Below are positions 40,767-49,150 of a DNA stretch of 64,000 bases, in pieces. The notes beneath the pieces were generated by a model. It was not told the origin of the DNA and made no database searches. It worked only from the letters and a program-made list of their open reading frames with translations. Source of the stretch: Nocardia yamanashiensis NBRC 100130 (lineage in GTDB: Bacteria; Actinomycetota; Actinomycetes; Mycobacteriales; Mycobacteriaceae); the NCBI RefSeq assembly GCF_001613325.1, contig NZ_BDCD01000025.1:1-64000 (forward strand). Direction: 5' to 3'. The translations under genes and the position numbers were made by a program. How positions within the stretch are numbered: position 1 is the first letter of the stretch; each line of letters begins with the position of its first letter.

Positions 40767-42563
40767 ATGCGAGAGTTCGAAGTCCCGGCTACCTACACCA
40801 TCCCGGAAAACGCCAATATGTCCGATGGCGCCTACCGGCATGCGGAGAAGACGCCCGACCTGGTCGTTTTCAATACTCCGAATGGCAAGGGCGGCTGGAA
40901 CGACGTCACGGCGACCGAGTTCGCGAAGACCGTGACCGGTGTGGCCAAGGGCCTCGTCGCCTCCGGGATCGAGCTCGGTGACCGCGTCGCCATCATGGCC
41001 GCCACCTCCTACGAGTGGGTCGTGCTGGACTTCGCCATCTGGGCGGCCGGCGGTTGCACCGTCGCCATCTACGACTCCTCCTCGGCCGAGCAGGCGCGCT
41101 GGATCCTCGAGGACTCCGCCACCAAGCTCACCGTGGTGCAGAACGACAAGCATCGCGCCACCATCGCCGAGATCGAGGGCGGGCTGGGCGAGCTGGCCGA
41201 GGTGCTGCAGATCGACCAGGGCGCCATCGCGACCCTGACCGAACGCGGTGCGGGCCTTGACGATTCGGTCGTGCACGAGCGCCGCGGCCAGGTGAAGGCC
41301 GCTTCCCCGGCCACCCTCATCTACACCTCCGGCACCACCGGGCGGCCCAAGGGCGTCATGCTCTCGCACGCCAACCTGTACGCCGAATCGGCCGCCGACC
41401 GCAGCGCCATGAGCGAATTCCTGCGGCCCGGCCGCAAGTCGCTGCTGTTCCTGCCGCTGGCCCACGTGTTCGCGCGCGCCGTCGCGCTGGCCGCGTTCGA
41501 CGCCGGCGTCACCGTCGCGCACACCGCCGACTGGTCCACGCTGGTCGAGCAGTTCGGGCAGTACAAGCCGAACTTCATCCTCTCGGTGCCGCGCGTGTTC
41601 GAGAAGGTGTTCAACGGCGCCAAGCAGAAGGCGCACGACGGCGGCAAGGGCAAGATCTTCGACTACGCCACCGAGGTGGCCATCGAATACAGCCAGGCGC
41701 TGCAGTCCGGCAATGTCGGCCTGGTGCTCAAGCTCAAGCACACCGTCTTCGACAAGCTGGTGTTCAGCAAGCTGCGCGAGGCCATGGGCGGGCAGTGCGA
41801 GTCGGCCGTCTCCGGCGGCGGACCCCTGGGCGCGCGCCTGGGCCACTACTTCCGCGGCGCGGGCGTCACCATCTACGAGGGTTACGGCCTGACCGAGTCC
41901 ACCGCGGCCGTCAGCGTCAACACCCCCAAGCACATCAAGGTCGGCTCGGTCGGCCGCCCGCTGCCGGGGCATGGCGCCAAGGTCGCCGAGGACGGCGAAC
42001 TGCTGATCAAGGGCCCGGTGGTGTTCGCCGGGTACTGGAAGAACCCGGAGGCCACCGCCGACGCGTTCGACGCCGACGGCTGGTTCAAGACCGGTGACCT
42101 GGGCGCCATCGACGAGCAGGGCTTCATTTCGATCACCGGGCGCAAGAAGGAGATCCTGGTGACCGCGGGCGGCAAGAACGTCTCGCCGGCCATGCTCGAG
42201 GATTCGCTGCGGCAGCACCCGCTGATCAGCCAGGTCATGGTGGTCGGCGACGGGCAGCCGTTCATCGGCGCGCTCATCACCCTCGATCCGGAGGCGCTGC
42301 CGGGCTGGAAGGAACGCAACAATATTCCGGCCGAGACCACCATCGAGCATCTGATCGAGAACCCGGCGCTGGTCGCGGAGATCAACGAGGCGGTGGCGAA
42401 CACCAACAAGCTGGTGTCGCATGCCGAGGCGATCAAGAAGATCCGCATTCTGCCGGTGGATTGGACTCAGGAGGGTGGGGAGCTCACCCCGAAGATGTCG
42501 CTCAAGCGCAATGTGGTGATGAAGCAGTACGCCGCCGACGTGGACGCGATCTACGGCGGCTGA
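40767..42563 (+). CDS. Long-chain fatty acyl-CoA synthetase (FadD15-like)
   Basis: A 598-residue AMP-forming ligase: YTSGTTGRPKGVMLSH (P-loop), GYGLTEST, the hinge region TGDLGAIDEQGFISITGRKKE and the C-terminal catalytic Lys region LTPKMSLKRNVVMK. The length and the N-terminal lid sequence fit the long-chain ACSL type (FadD15). It activates fatty acids to acyl-CoA at the membrane. It follows the esterase on the same strand after a 124-bp gap containing a hairpin, so it may be partly independent of the BVMO operon. A strong terminator follows. Confidence 0.92.
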   Translation: MREFEVPATYTIPENANMSDGAYRHAEKTPDLVVFNTPNGKGGWNDVTATEFAKTVTGVAKGLVASGIELGDRVAIMAATSYEWVVLDFAIWAAGGCTVAIYDSSSAEQARWILEDSATKLTVVQNDKHRATIAEIEGGLGELAEVLQIDQGAIATLTERGAGLDDSVVHERRGQVKAASPATLIYTSGTTGRPKGVMLSHANLYAESAADRSAMSEFLRPGRKSLLFLPLAHVFARAVALAAFDAGVTVAHTADWSTLVEQFGQYKPNFILSVPRVFEKVFNGAKQKAHDGGKGKIFDYATEVAIEYSQALQSGNVGLVLKLKHTVFDKLVFSKLREAMGGQCESAVSGGGPLGARLGHYFRGAGVTIYEGYGLTESTAAVSVNTPKHIKVGSVGRPLPGHGAKVAEDGELLIKGPVVFAGYWKNPEATADAFDADGWFKTGDLGAIDEQGFISITGRKKEILVTAGGKNVSPAMLEDSLRQHPLISQVMVVGDGQPFIGALITLDPEALPGWKERNNIPAETTIEHLIENPALVAEINEAVANTNKLVSHAEAIKKIRILPVDWTQEGGELTPKMSLKRNVVMKQYAADVDAIYGG

Positions 42564-42580
42564 TCTGCGTCGTAAAGACC

Positions 42581-42611
42581 ACGGAGCCCGGGCAATTCGC
42601 TCGGGCTCCGT
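42581..42611 (+). terminator. Intrinsic terminator after fadD
   Basis: A perfect 10-bp stem ACGGAGCCCG/CGGGCTCCGT (42581-42590 with 42602-42611), followed by TCTTTTCC. Confidence 0.9.
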
Positions 42612-42711
42612 TCTTTTCCGGCGGGACCGATGAATTTCCGCTGGGCGTACCGTCGTAGCTGGTGAGTGGGCTGCGGCCCGCTCCAGAGGCCGACGACAAA
42701 GGAGCACACCC

Positions 42712-43134
42712 ATGCCTACCGCGAACCCGTACCTGATCTTCAATGGCAATTGCGAGGAAGCGTTCGTGTTCTACGCGTCCGTGCTGGGCGGAGAGCTTCG
42801 GCTCACCCGGTTCAGCGATATGGAAGGCGCCGGGGAGATGCCGCCGGAGTTCGGTTCGCGGGTCGCGAACGTGGCGTTGCCGTTGAGCGAGACGAATCTT
42901 CTCTATGGCTCCGATTGCCCGCCCGGACAGGACATCGACAACACGCGGGCCGGGTTCACCGTTTCGCTGGAGGTCGAATCCGCCGAAGAGGCCGAGCGGC
43001 TGTTCAATGAATTCTCGGCCGGTGGCGAGGTGACCATGCCCTACGGCCCGACCGAATGGGCGGAAGCTTTCGGCATGGTCAACGACAAGTACTCGGTGCC
43101 GTGGATGATCAACTTCACGGGCTCGAAGGGGTAG
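42712..43134 (+). CDS. VOC-superfamily protein, PhnB-like
   Basis: A 140-residue VOC (glyoxalase-fold) protein of the PhnB-like subgroup: PYLIFNGNCEEAFVFYASVLG at the start and PYGPTEWAEAFGMVNDKYSVPWMINF near the end. Such proteins are single-domain and dimeric; metal ligands are not conserved and the function is generally unknown. A GGAG ribosome site precedes the ATG. It is a stand-alone gene after the fadD terminator. Confidence 0.88.
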   Translation: MPTANPYLIFNGNCEEAFVFYASVLGGELRLTRFSDMEGAGEMPPEFGSRVANVALPLSETNLLYGSDCPPGQDIDNTRAGFTVSLEVESAEEAERLFNEFSAGGEVTMPYGPTEWAEAFGMVNDKYSVPWMINFTGSKG

Positions 43135-43205
43135 CGCCCCGGCGTCACCGTAACGTCATCATTCGCGCCCGCTCACGGGTCCGTTCCAGCAGTAGGGTCG
43201 GATTC

Positions 43206-44732
43206 GTGACCGGGCGCGAACTTCGTATTGCGAGTGGTGTGGCCGCCGGGGTGGTGATCCTCGGCGTCGCCGAAGTGGCAGCGGTGTGGATCAGCGCCGA
43301 CAGCACGCCGTTGCAGGCGGTCGGGGCGACGATCGTCGACCACACGCCGGATGGCTTGCGCGAGTGGGTGATCGACCGCTTCGGCACCAACGACAAACTG
43401 GTGCTGTTCGTGCTCATGGGCTTGGTCGCGCTGGTAGTGGCGGGCGTCGCGGGGCTGGTGGAACGGGTGTCGCGGCCGGTCGGGTCGGCGATCTTCGCGG
43501 TCTTCGGCGTGTGCGCCGCCGTGGCCGCGGTGGCCCGGCCGCATGCCGCGTGGACCTGGGCGCTGCCGTCGATTCTCGGTGTAATCGTGGGAATCACGGT
43601 GCTGCGCAGCCTGATTCGGCGGATCGGGGAGTTCGAGTCCGTCACCGAATCCGACGATGTGGCGATCGAGCGGCGACAGGTGCTGCGCGGGCTCGCCACC
43701 GCTGCCGCAGTGGGCGTCGGTGCGGGCGTACTCGGCCGGGTGATCGGGGTGCGGTCGCGGGATGTGTCGGGGGAGCGGGCCGACGTGCAATTGCCGGAGC
43801 CGAGCGGCCCGGCCGTGGCGGTGGATCCGGGCGCGGACCTGAAGATTCCGGGCCTCGCGTCCTATGTCACCCCGAACTCGGACTTCTACCGCATCGACAC
43901 CGCGCTGACCGTCCCGCAGGTCAGCAAGGCCGATTGGTCGCTGCGCATTCACGGCATGGTGGATCGCGAAATCCGTTTGAGCTACGCCGATCTCGCCTCC
44001 CGCACCCCGGTGGAGCGCCTCGTCACCCTGACCTGCGTCTCGAATCCGATCGGAGGCGATCTGATCGGCAATGCCATGTGGCTCGGCTATCCGCTGAAAG
44101 ACCTGCTCGCCGAAGCGGGTCCGCATCCCGACGCCGATATGGCGCTGTCCCGCAGCATCGACGGCTTCACCGCGGGCAGCCCGCTGTCGGTGCTCACCGA
44201 CGGCCGCGACGCCATCCTGGCCGTCGGCATGAACGGCGAACCGCTCCCCACCGCGCACGGCTATCCGGCCCGCCTGGTGGTCCCGGGCCTGTACGGATAC
44301 GTATCGGCGACCAAGTGGGTCACCGAAATCGAGATCACCAGATTCGATCGCGCCCAAGCGTATTGGACCAAACGCGGCTGGTCGGAGTACGGCCCGATCA
44401 AGACCGGGACGCGCATCGACACACCTGCGGGTCACGGCACCTTGCGCGCCGGCAAGGTCACCGTGGCGGGCGTGGCCTGGGCACAGCATCGCGGCATCAA
44501 GGGCGTCGAGGTCCGCATCGATCAGGGCGAATGGCAGCCCGCCCGCCTGGCCACCGAACCGTCGGTGGACACCTGGCGGCAGTGGGCCTTCGACTGGGAC
44601 GCCACGCCGGGTCTGCACACCGTCTGGGCCCGGTCGACCGACGGCAACGGCGAAACCCAGACCGACAAGCGCCAGGACGTGGTGCCTGACGGTGCGACGG
44701 GGTATCCGTCCATCACCGTCCGCATCGACTGA
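43206..44732 (+). CDS. Membrane-anchored sulfite-oxidase-like molybdopterin oxidoreductase
   Basis: A 508-residue protein. Residues 1-140 contain about four hydrophobic helices; a twin-arginine-like motif (RRQVLRG at 156-162, then AAAVGVGAGVLG) sits in mid-protein; residues 210-400 are the Moco-binding sulfite oxidase domain with the Mo-ligand Cys277 in TLTCVSNPIGG, and a dimerisation (Mo-co_dimer) domain ends it. It would act outside the membrane, on sulfite or protein methionine sulfoxide-like substrates. No haem or partner subunit is nearby. The GTG start is chosen because the first helix follows it directly. Confidence 0.87.
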   Translation: MTGRELRIASGVAAGVVILGVAEVAAVWISADSTPLQAVGATIVDHTPDGLREWVIDRFGTNDKLVLFVLMGLVALVVAGVAGLVERVSRPVGSAIFAVFGVCAAVAAVARPHAAWTWALPSILGVIVGITVLRSLIRRIGEFESVTESDDVAIERRQVLRGLATAAAVGVGAGVLGRVIGVRSRDVSGERADVQLPEPSGPAVAVDPGADLKIPGLASYVTPNSDFYRIDTALTVPQVSKADWSLRIHGMVDREIRLSYADLASRTPVERLVTLTCVSNPIGGDLIGNAMWLGYPLKDLLAEAGPHPDADMALSRSIDGFTAGSPLSVLTDGRDAILAVGMNGEPLPTAHGYPARLVVPGLYGYVSATKWVTEIEITRFDRAQAYWTKRGWSEYGPIKTGTRIDTPAGHGTLRAGKVTVAGVAWAQHRGIKGVEVRIDQGEWQPARLATEPSVDTWRQWAFDWDATPGLHTVWARSTDGNGETQTDKRQDVVPDGATGYPSITVRID

Positions 44733-44840
44733 CACGCCGACCGCGCGGTTTTCGGAGTGGCGAAAATGCCGAACGGCCGTTTCGTATGGGTGCGCGGTCT
44801 ACGATCGGCGCGGCAGTCGTCCCATTGATAGGGAGCGCGC

Positions 44841-45461
44841 ATGAGCGGAGTGCTCGAGTGGGCGCGGGCGGAAAACCTGCAGCCTGAACCGGTCACCTTG
44901 GATGTCTGGAAGAAGTTGCCCCGTGACTTCTGCCGGTTGGTGGAGGTGGTGAACGGGGACGTGGTGCGTGCGGAAGCGCCGCCGCAGCCGCATCGCAATG
45001 CGGCCAGACGCATCGCCTCCATGCTCGAGGCGGCCGCCGAAACCCATATGAGCCGGTACAACGACGGCTGGCTGTGGGTGGGGCTGGACCCCGACCTCAT
45101 GCTGTGGGAATGGCCGCGAGTCACGTTGCGGCGGCCCGATATCGCCATGTTCACCTGTTCGCCCTCGGATGTCGGGCCGCTGCCCGCGTCCCGGGTGAAG
45201 GTGGCAATCGAGGTGGTGTCGCCGGTGACCGAGCGGGTCGACACCGCGGACAAGCAGGCGGAGTACGCCCTCGCCGGAATCCCCTGGTACTGGCTGGTCT
45301 ACATGGATCGAGATCGGGTGAGCGCCATCCAGACTCACGTGCTGGTGCTCGGGCACTATCGCCCGCACAAGCGCCTGACCCCGATCAGCGGCGAGACCAC
45401 CATCGATATGCCCATCGAGATCCGCCTGGACTGGACCCGGCTGATCGGGCTCGTCTACTGA
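44841..45461 (+). CDS. Uma2/DUF820-family endonuclease-fold protein
   Basis: A 206-residue protein with the Uma2 (DUF820) restriction-endonuclease-like core: RRPDIAMF (Asp), VKVAIEVVSPVTERVDTADK (Glu and Lys) and YALAGIPWYWLVY. Nuclease activity is predicted from the PD-(D/E)xK-like residues but is not shown for most members, which are common as lone genes in Actinobacteria and Cyanobacteria. AGGGAG precedes the ATG. It is followed by a bidirectional terminator shared with the MFS gene. Confidence 0.87.
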   Translation: MSGVLEWARAENLQPEPVTLDVWKKLPRDFCRLVEVVNGDVVRAEAPPQPHRNAARRIASMLEAAAETHMSRYNDGWLWVGLDPDLMLWEWPRVTLRRPDIAMFTCSPSDVGPLPASRVKVAIEVVSPVTERVDTADKQAEYALAGIPWYWLVYMDRDRVSAIQTHVLVLGHYRPHKRLTPISGETTIDMPIEIRLDWTRLIGLVY

Positions 45462-45464
45462 CAC

Positions 45465-45498
45465 GGCACAGGCCCCCGCCGAGACGGGGGCCTGTGCC
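45465..45498. terminator. Bidirectional terminator between Uma2 and MFS genes
   Basis: A perfect 14-bp stem GGCACAGGCCCCCG/CGGGGGCCTGTGCC (45465-45478 with 45485-45498), loop 6, between convergent genes. Confidence 0.85.
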
Positions 45499-45516
45499 GC
45501 ACGCGGCGGCGCAAGG

Positions 45517-47010
45517 TCAGTGCCCGGCGTCGGTCTTCTGCAGCGCCGGCACGCCCTTGTCGGACTTGTCGAAGCCGATGAACAGCGCGGACGCCACCAC
45601 GCCGATCAACAGGATCGCGGCCGGCAGATACATGGTCTGGCTCAACGCGGTGCTGAGCTTCTCCAGCACCTTGGCCTTGACCTCCGGCGGCAGGTGGCTC
45701 AACCCGCCACTGCCCGCGGCGCCCTCGCCGACCGGACCGCTGGGCAGCTGCTGCGCGGCGATCCGCGCCGACAGCAGCGCGGCGACCGCGGCCGAACCCA
45801 GCACCGAACCCACCTGGCGGGTGGTGTTGTACACGCCCGCACCCGCGCCCGCCTGCTGAATCGGCAGGTTGTGGGTGGCGATGGAGGCCAGCGGCGCCCA
45901 GATGCAGGCGTTGGCGATACCGGCGATACCGCCCAGCACCAGGTACACCGGAATCGAGGAATCCGGCTCCATGAGCACCGCGAACCCGAAGATGGTGGCC
46001 GCGAAGGTCAGGAAGCCCGCGGTCGGCAGCACCCGCGGCGGCATCTTGTCCGACAGTTTGCCGATGATCGGCGCGAACACGCCGGTCAGAATGGCCATCG
46101 GGGCCAGCACCAGCGCCGACTTGGTCGGCGACATGTCCCGCACCTGCTGCAGGTAGAAGTAGAACGGCACGAAGGTCGCCGTCACCGCCGCGCCCATGGC
46201 CGCGATGGCCAGGCTGGACAGCGCGAAATTGCGATCCTTGAACAGGCCCAGCGGGACCAGCGGCTCACCGGTATTGCGGGACTGGTTGTAGACGAACAGC
46301 CCCAGCACCACCAGGCCGGCGGCGATCATGCCCCAGATGACGCCGTCCCAATCCCGGGTATTGCCTTCCTGAATGCCGAAGACCAGCAGGAACATGCCGA
46401 CCGCGGAGAGCGCGACGCCGACCAGATCGAACTTGTGCTCATGGGTTTCCAGGGACGGCACCAGCCACACCGCGAGACCGAAGGCGATGATGCCGACGGG
46501 CACGTTGATGTAGAAGATCCACTCCCAGCCCTTCCAATCCACCAGCGCGCCACCGAGAATCGGGCCGACCAGGGTGGCCAGGCCGGCCACGCCGCCCCAC
46601 AGGCCCATGGCCGCGCCGCGCTTGTCCGGCGGGAAGGTGCGGGTGATGACGGCCATGGTCTGCGGGGTCATCAGGGCCGCGCCCAGACCCTGCACCGCGC
46701 GGGCCGCGATCAGCATCTCGATGGAGCCGGACAGCGCGCACCACAGCGAGGCGGCGGTGAACACGGTCAGGCCGAGCAGGTAGATGTTCTTGGGGCCGTA
46801 GCGATCTCCGAGCCGGCCGGTCACCAGCAGCGGCACCGCGTAGGTGAGCAGGTAGGCGCTGGTCACCCAGATGACCTTGTTGAAATCGGCGTCGAAGGCT
46901 TCCATGATCGCCGGATTGGCCACCGCGACGATGGTCATATCCAGCAGGATCATGAAGAACCCGACGACCAGCGCGTATAGCGCCAGCCACGGATTGCGTT
47001 GTGTGGTCAT
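45517..47010 (-). CDS. MFS drug exporter, DHA2 (EmrB/QacA, 14 TMS) family
   Basis: A 497-residue transporter with about 14 helices. Motif A (GRLGDRYGPKNIYLLG), motif C region (LATLVGPILGGALVDWKGWEWIFYINVPVG) and the N-terminal FFMILLDMTIVAVANPAI are typical of DHA2 proton-driven multidrug exporters. It lies 88 bp downstream of a PadR regulator on the same strand. The operon is probably induced when PadR binds a toxic ligand. The substrate is unknown. Confidence 0.92.
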   Translation of the reverse strand: MTTQRNPWLALYALVVGFFMILLDMTIVAVANPAIMEAFDADFNKVIWVTSAYLLTYAVPLLVTGRLGDRYGPKNIYLLGLTVFTAASLWCALSGSIEMLIAARAVQGLGAALMTPQTMAVITRTFPPDKRGAAMGLWGGVAGLATLVGPILGGALVDWKGWEWIFYINVPVGIIAFGLAVWLVPSLETHEHKFDLVGVALSAVGMFLLVFGIQEGNTRDWDGVIWGMIAAGLVVLGLFVYNQSRNTGEPLVPLGLFKDRNFALSSLAIAAMGAAVTATFVPFYFYLQQVRDMSPTKSALVLAPMAILTGVFAPIIGKLSDKMPPRVLPTAGFLTFAATIFGFAVLMEPDSSIPVYLVLGGIAGIANACIWAPLASIATHNLPIQQAGAGAGVYNTTRQVGSVLGSAAVAALLSARIAAQQLPSGPVGEGAAGSGGLSHLPPEVKAKVLEKLSTALSQTMYLPAAILLIGVVASALFIGFDKSDKGVPALQKTDAGH

Positions 47011-47098
47011 GGATTACGTTCCTGTCCCGAATGGGCGGTCGCGAGGCGCGGGGCCGCCGATGGCATGAAGTAGTCGGAATGGCATGGGGCGGAAGGGT

Positions 47099-47791
47099 TT
47101 ATCGGGCACCGCCTCTCCGGACGGATTCCAGGTCCTCCGGGGTGAGGCAGGCGGCCCAGTCGTGGCCCATGGGGGCGGCGGGGGCGGTGGTGCGTTCGCC
47201 GGTGGCGGGATCGAAGTCCTCCCACTCCAGCGCGCCGCTGTCCAGATCGGCGATGAAGGCGCGCAGCCATTCGGCCTCGGTGGCGGTGAGCGCGGCCACG
47301 TAGTCGATGACCGCCCAGAAGCGGCGCGGCACCTCCCGGGACCGGGCCCATTCCCGCAGCGCGTCGTACTCCGCGAGCCGGCCTTCGATCCAGGTGATGC
47401 GTTCACGCAGCAGCGTGGTCACCTCGCCCACCGGCAAATTGTGCGCTTCGGCCAGAGCGACCGGGAAGATCGGGTACTCCTGTACCGGCCGGCGCAGGAT
47501 GTCGGCGATCCGGTCGCGCAGTGCCGCCGTGCCCGTGCCGGTGATCCGGTAGGTGGTGCGTTCCGGCCGGTTACCGGCCCGATCGGTGCCCTCCGCGACC
47601 ACCAGTTCCTGCTCGGCCAGGCGTGCCACGGTGTGGTAGAGCGAGCCGGGTTTGATCTTCACCAGCTCGTCCTCGTGCCGGTTCATCAGCAGTTGATACA
47701 TCTCGTAGGGATGCATCGGGTTCTCCTCCAGCAGCGCGAGCACCGAGATCGCCAGAGGCGTCAATACCGGCCCCGCCTGCTTCCCGCTCAC
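47099..47791 (-). CDS. PadR-family transcriptional regulator
   Basis: A 230-residue PadR regulator of the subfamily with a long C-terminal domain. The winged helix covers residues 10-85 (VLTPLAISVLALLEENPMHPYEMYQLLMNR...GSLYHTVARLAEQELV), then the Vir_act_alpha_C-type helical dimerisation domain. GTG 47791 follows GGAGG at 5 nt; the frame is open upstream but crosses the operator. A perfect 18-bp palindrome at 47817-47834 just upstream is its likely binding site, controlling itself, the MFS exporter and possibly the divergent TerD gene. Confidence 0.88.
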   Translation of the reverse strand: MSGKQAGPVLTPLAISVLALLEENPMHPYEMYQLLMNRHEDELVKIKPGSLYHTVARLAEQELVVAEGTDRAGNRPERTTYRITGTGTAALRDRIADILRRPVQEYPIFPVALAEAHNLPVGEVTTLLRERITWIEGRLAEYDALREWARSREVPRRFWAVIDYVAALTATEAEWLRAFIADLDSGALEWEDFDPATGERTTAPAAPMGHDWAACLTPEDLESVRRGGAR

Positions 47792-47816
47792 GGCATCCTC
47801 CACTCTTCCGTGCCAA

Positions 47817-47834
47817 ATATTCCACGTGGAATAT
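47817..47834. promoter_or_regulatory. Perfect 18-bp palindrome, PadR operator candidate
   Basis: ATATTCCACGTGGAATAT (47817-47834) is perfectly self-complementary, centred on CACGTG, 26 bp before the padR start and 78 bp before the divergent TerD-vWA start. ATAT..ATAT half sites are typical of PadR family operators. Confidence 0.78.
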
Positions 47835-47911
47835 ACGACGCGGAACATGCGCGCACAACCCTCCTTGTTTGTAGGCTGCTCACGGATTCGCTGGATGAAC
47901 GGGAGTGGGCC

Positions 47912-49150
47912 GTGACGGAACTGGTCAAAGGACAGAACACGGCGATCGGCGCGGGGGAGGTGCTGGTGACCGTGCGTTCGGCGGCGGAAGTGGATGTTTC
48001 GGCGCTCTTGGTCACTGCGGACGGGAAGGTGCGTTCCGACGCCGACTTCATCTTCTTCAATCAGGCGAGCGGGCCGGGGGTGCGGTTGGAGCCGGGAACG
48101 TCTGGGGTGCTGCGGGTTTCGTTCGCGGACGTGCCCGCGGAGATCGCTCAGGTGCGGGTGGTGCTGACGTTGTCCGATCCCGCCGCCACGTTCGGAGCGT
48201 TCGCGCCGCCTCGGTTGCTGGTGCGGGATGCTTCGGAGAATCCCTTGTGCGAGTACGTGATCGATGGGCTGTCCAGCGAATCCGTGGTGATCGGGCTGGA
48301 ACTGTATCGGCGCGGGGCGGATTGGAAGTTGCGCGCGGTCGGGCAGGGTTACGCGGGCGGATTCGCCGCGCTCGTCACCGATCACGGCGTGAGTGTGGAC
48401 GACGAACCGGCGGCCGAACCCGGCGTGCGGACCGTTCCGGGCGAGGAGAAGCTGTCGCTAGAGAAGCGCGAGCGGCTCGATCTGCGCAAGCGGGAAGTCG
48501 TGAAAGTGCTGCTCACCAAGGGTGCGGGCGAGGTGCGCGCCCGCGTCGTGCTGGTCATCGACAAGACCGGCAGCATGGCCAGGCTCTATCACGAGAAGGT
48601 GGTGCACCGGGTGGTGCAGCGCATGATTCCGGTCGCCATTCAGCTCGACGACGACGGGAAACTCGAGCCCTACCTGTACGCCATCGGGTACACCCGGCTG
48701 CCTGACGTCACGGTGGCGACCGTGGACGAATGGGCGGAAACCTACCTGCACCTGTCCGGCACGCACGGCGGCATCGACTACACCCCGCTCGGCAACAGCA
48801 ATCGGGAAGAGCCGATCATGCAGGAAATCATCTCGACGCTGCGGCCGGGCGGCCCGCCCACCCTGGTGCTGTTCTTCACAGACGGCGGCTTCCGCAAGAA
48901 ACGCGAAATCGCCGCGCTCATGCGGGAAGCGGCCGCGCTGCCCGCCTTCTGGCAGTTCGTCGGGCTCGGCGAAGCCAACTACGGGCTGTTGCGCAGCATG
49001 GATGAAATGGACGGTCGTGTGGTCGACAATGCCGGATTCTTCGCGGTCGACGATATCGACCGGCTCACCGATGCCGATCTCTACTCGCGCCTGCTCGGCG
49101 AATTTCCCGACTGGCTGCGGGCGGCGCGGTCAGCCGGCGTGCTCCAGTAG
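47912..49150 (+). CDS. TerD-domain protein fused to a von Willebrand A domain
   Basis: A 412-residue protein. Residues 1-185 are a TerD (tellurium/stress) domain (IGAGEVLVTVRSAAEVDVSALLV; FNQASGPGVRLEPGTSGVLRVSFADVP), and residues 205-405 a vWA domain with a MIDAS-like VVLVIDKTGSM and VLFFTDGG. This is the TerF-like pairing. Ter proteins bind Ca2+ and form membrane-linked stress complexes. No other ter gene is nearby. GTG 47912 follows GGGAG. Its 3' end overlaps the FUSC gene by 21 bases on the other strand. Confidence 0.87.
   Translation: MTELVKGQNTAIGAGEVLVTVRSAAEVDVSALLVTADGKVRSDADFIFFNQASGPGVRLEPGTSGVLRVSFADVPAEIAQVRVVLTLSDPAATFGAFAPPRLLVRDASENPLCEYVIDGLSSESVVIGLELYRRGADWKLRAVGQGYAGGFAALVTDHGVSVDDEPAAEPGVRTVPGEEKLSLEKRERLDLRKREVVKVLLTKGAGEVRARVVLVIDKTGSMARLYHEKVVHRVVQRMIPVAIQLDDDGKLEPYLYAIGYTRLPDVTVATVDEWAETYLHLSGTHGGIDYTPLGNSNREEPIMQEIISTLRPGGPPTLVLFFTDGGFRKKREIAALMREAAALPAFWQFVGLGEANYGLLRSMDEMDGRVVDNAGFFAVDDIDRLTDADLYSRLLGEFPDWLRAARSAGVLQ

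Noticed and set aside
44841..45461. Uma2 protein as part of a defence or mobile element
   Set aside because: No other defence genes, transposase or repeats nearby; these proteins are common lone genes in actinomycetes.
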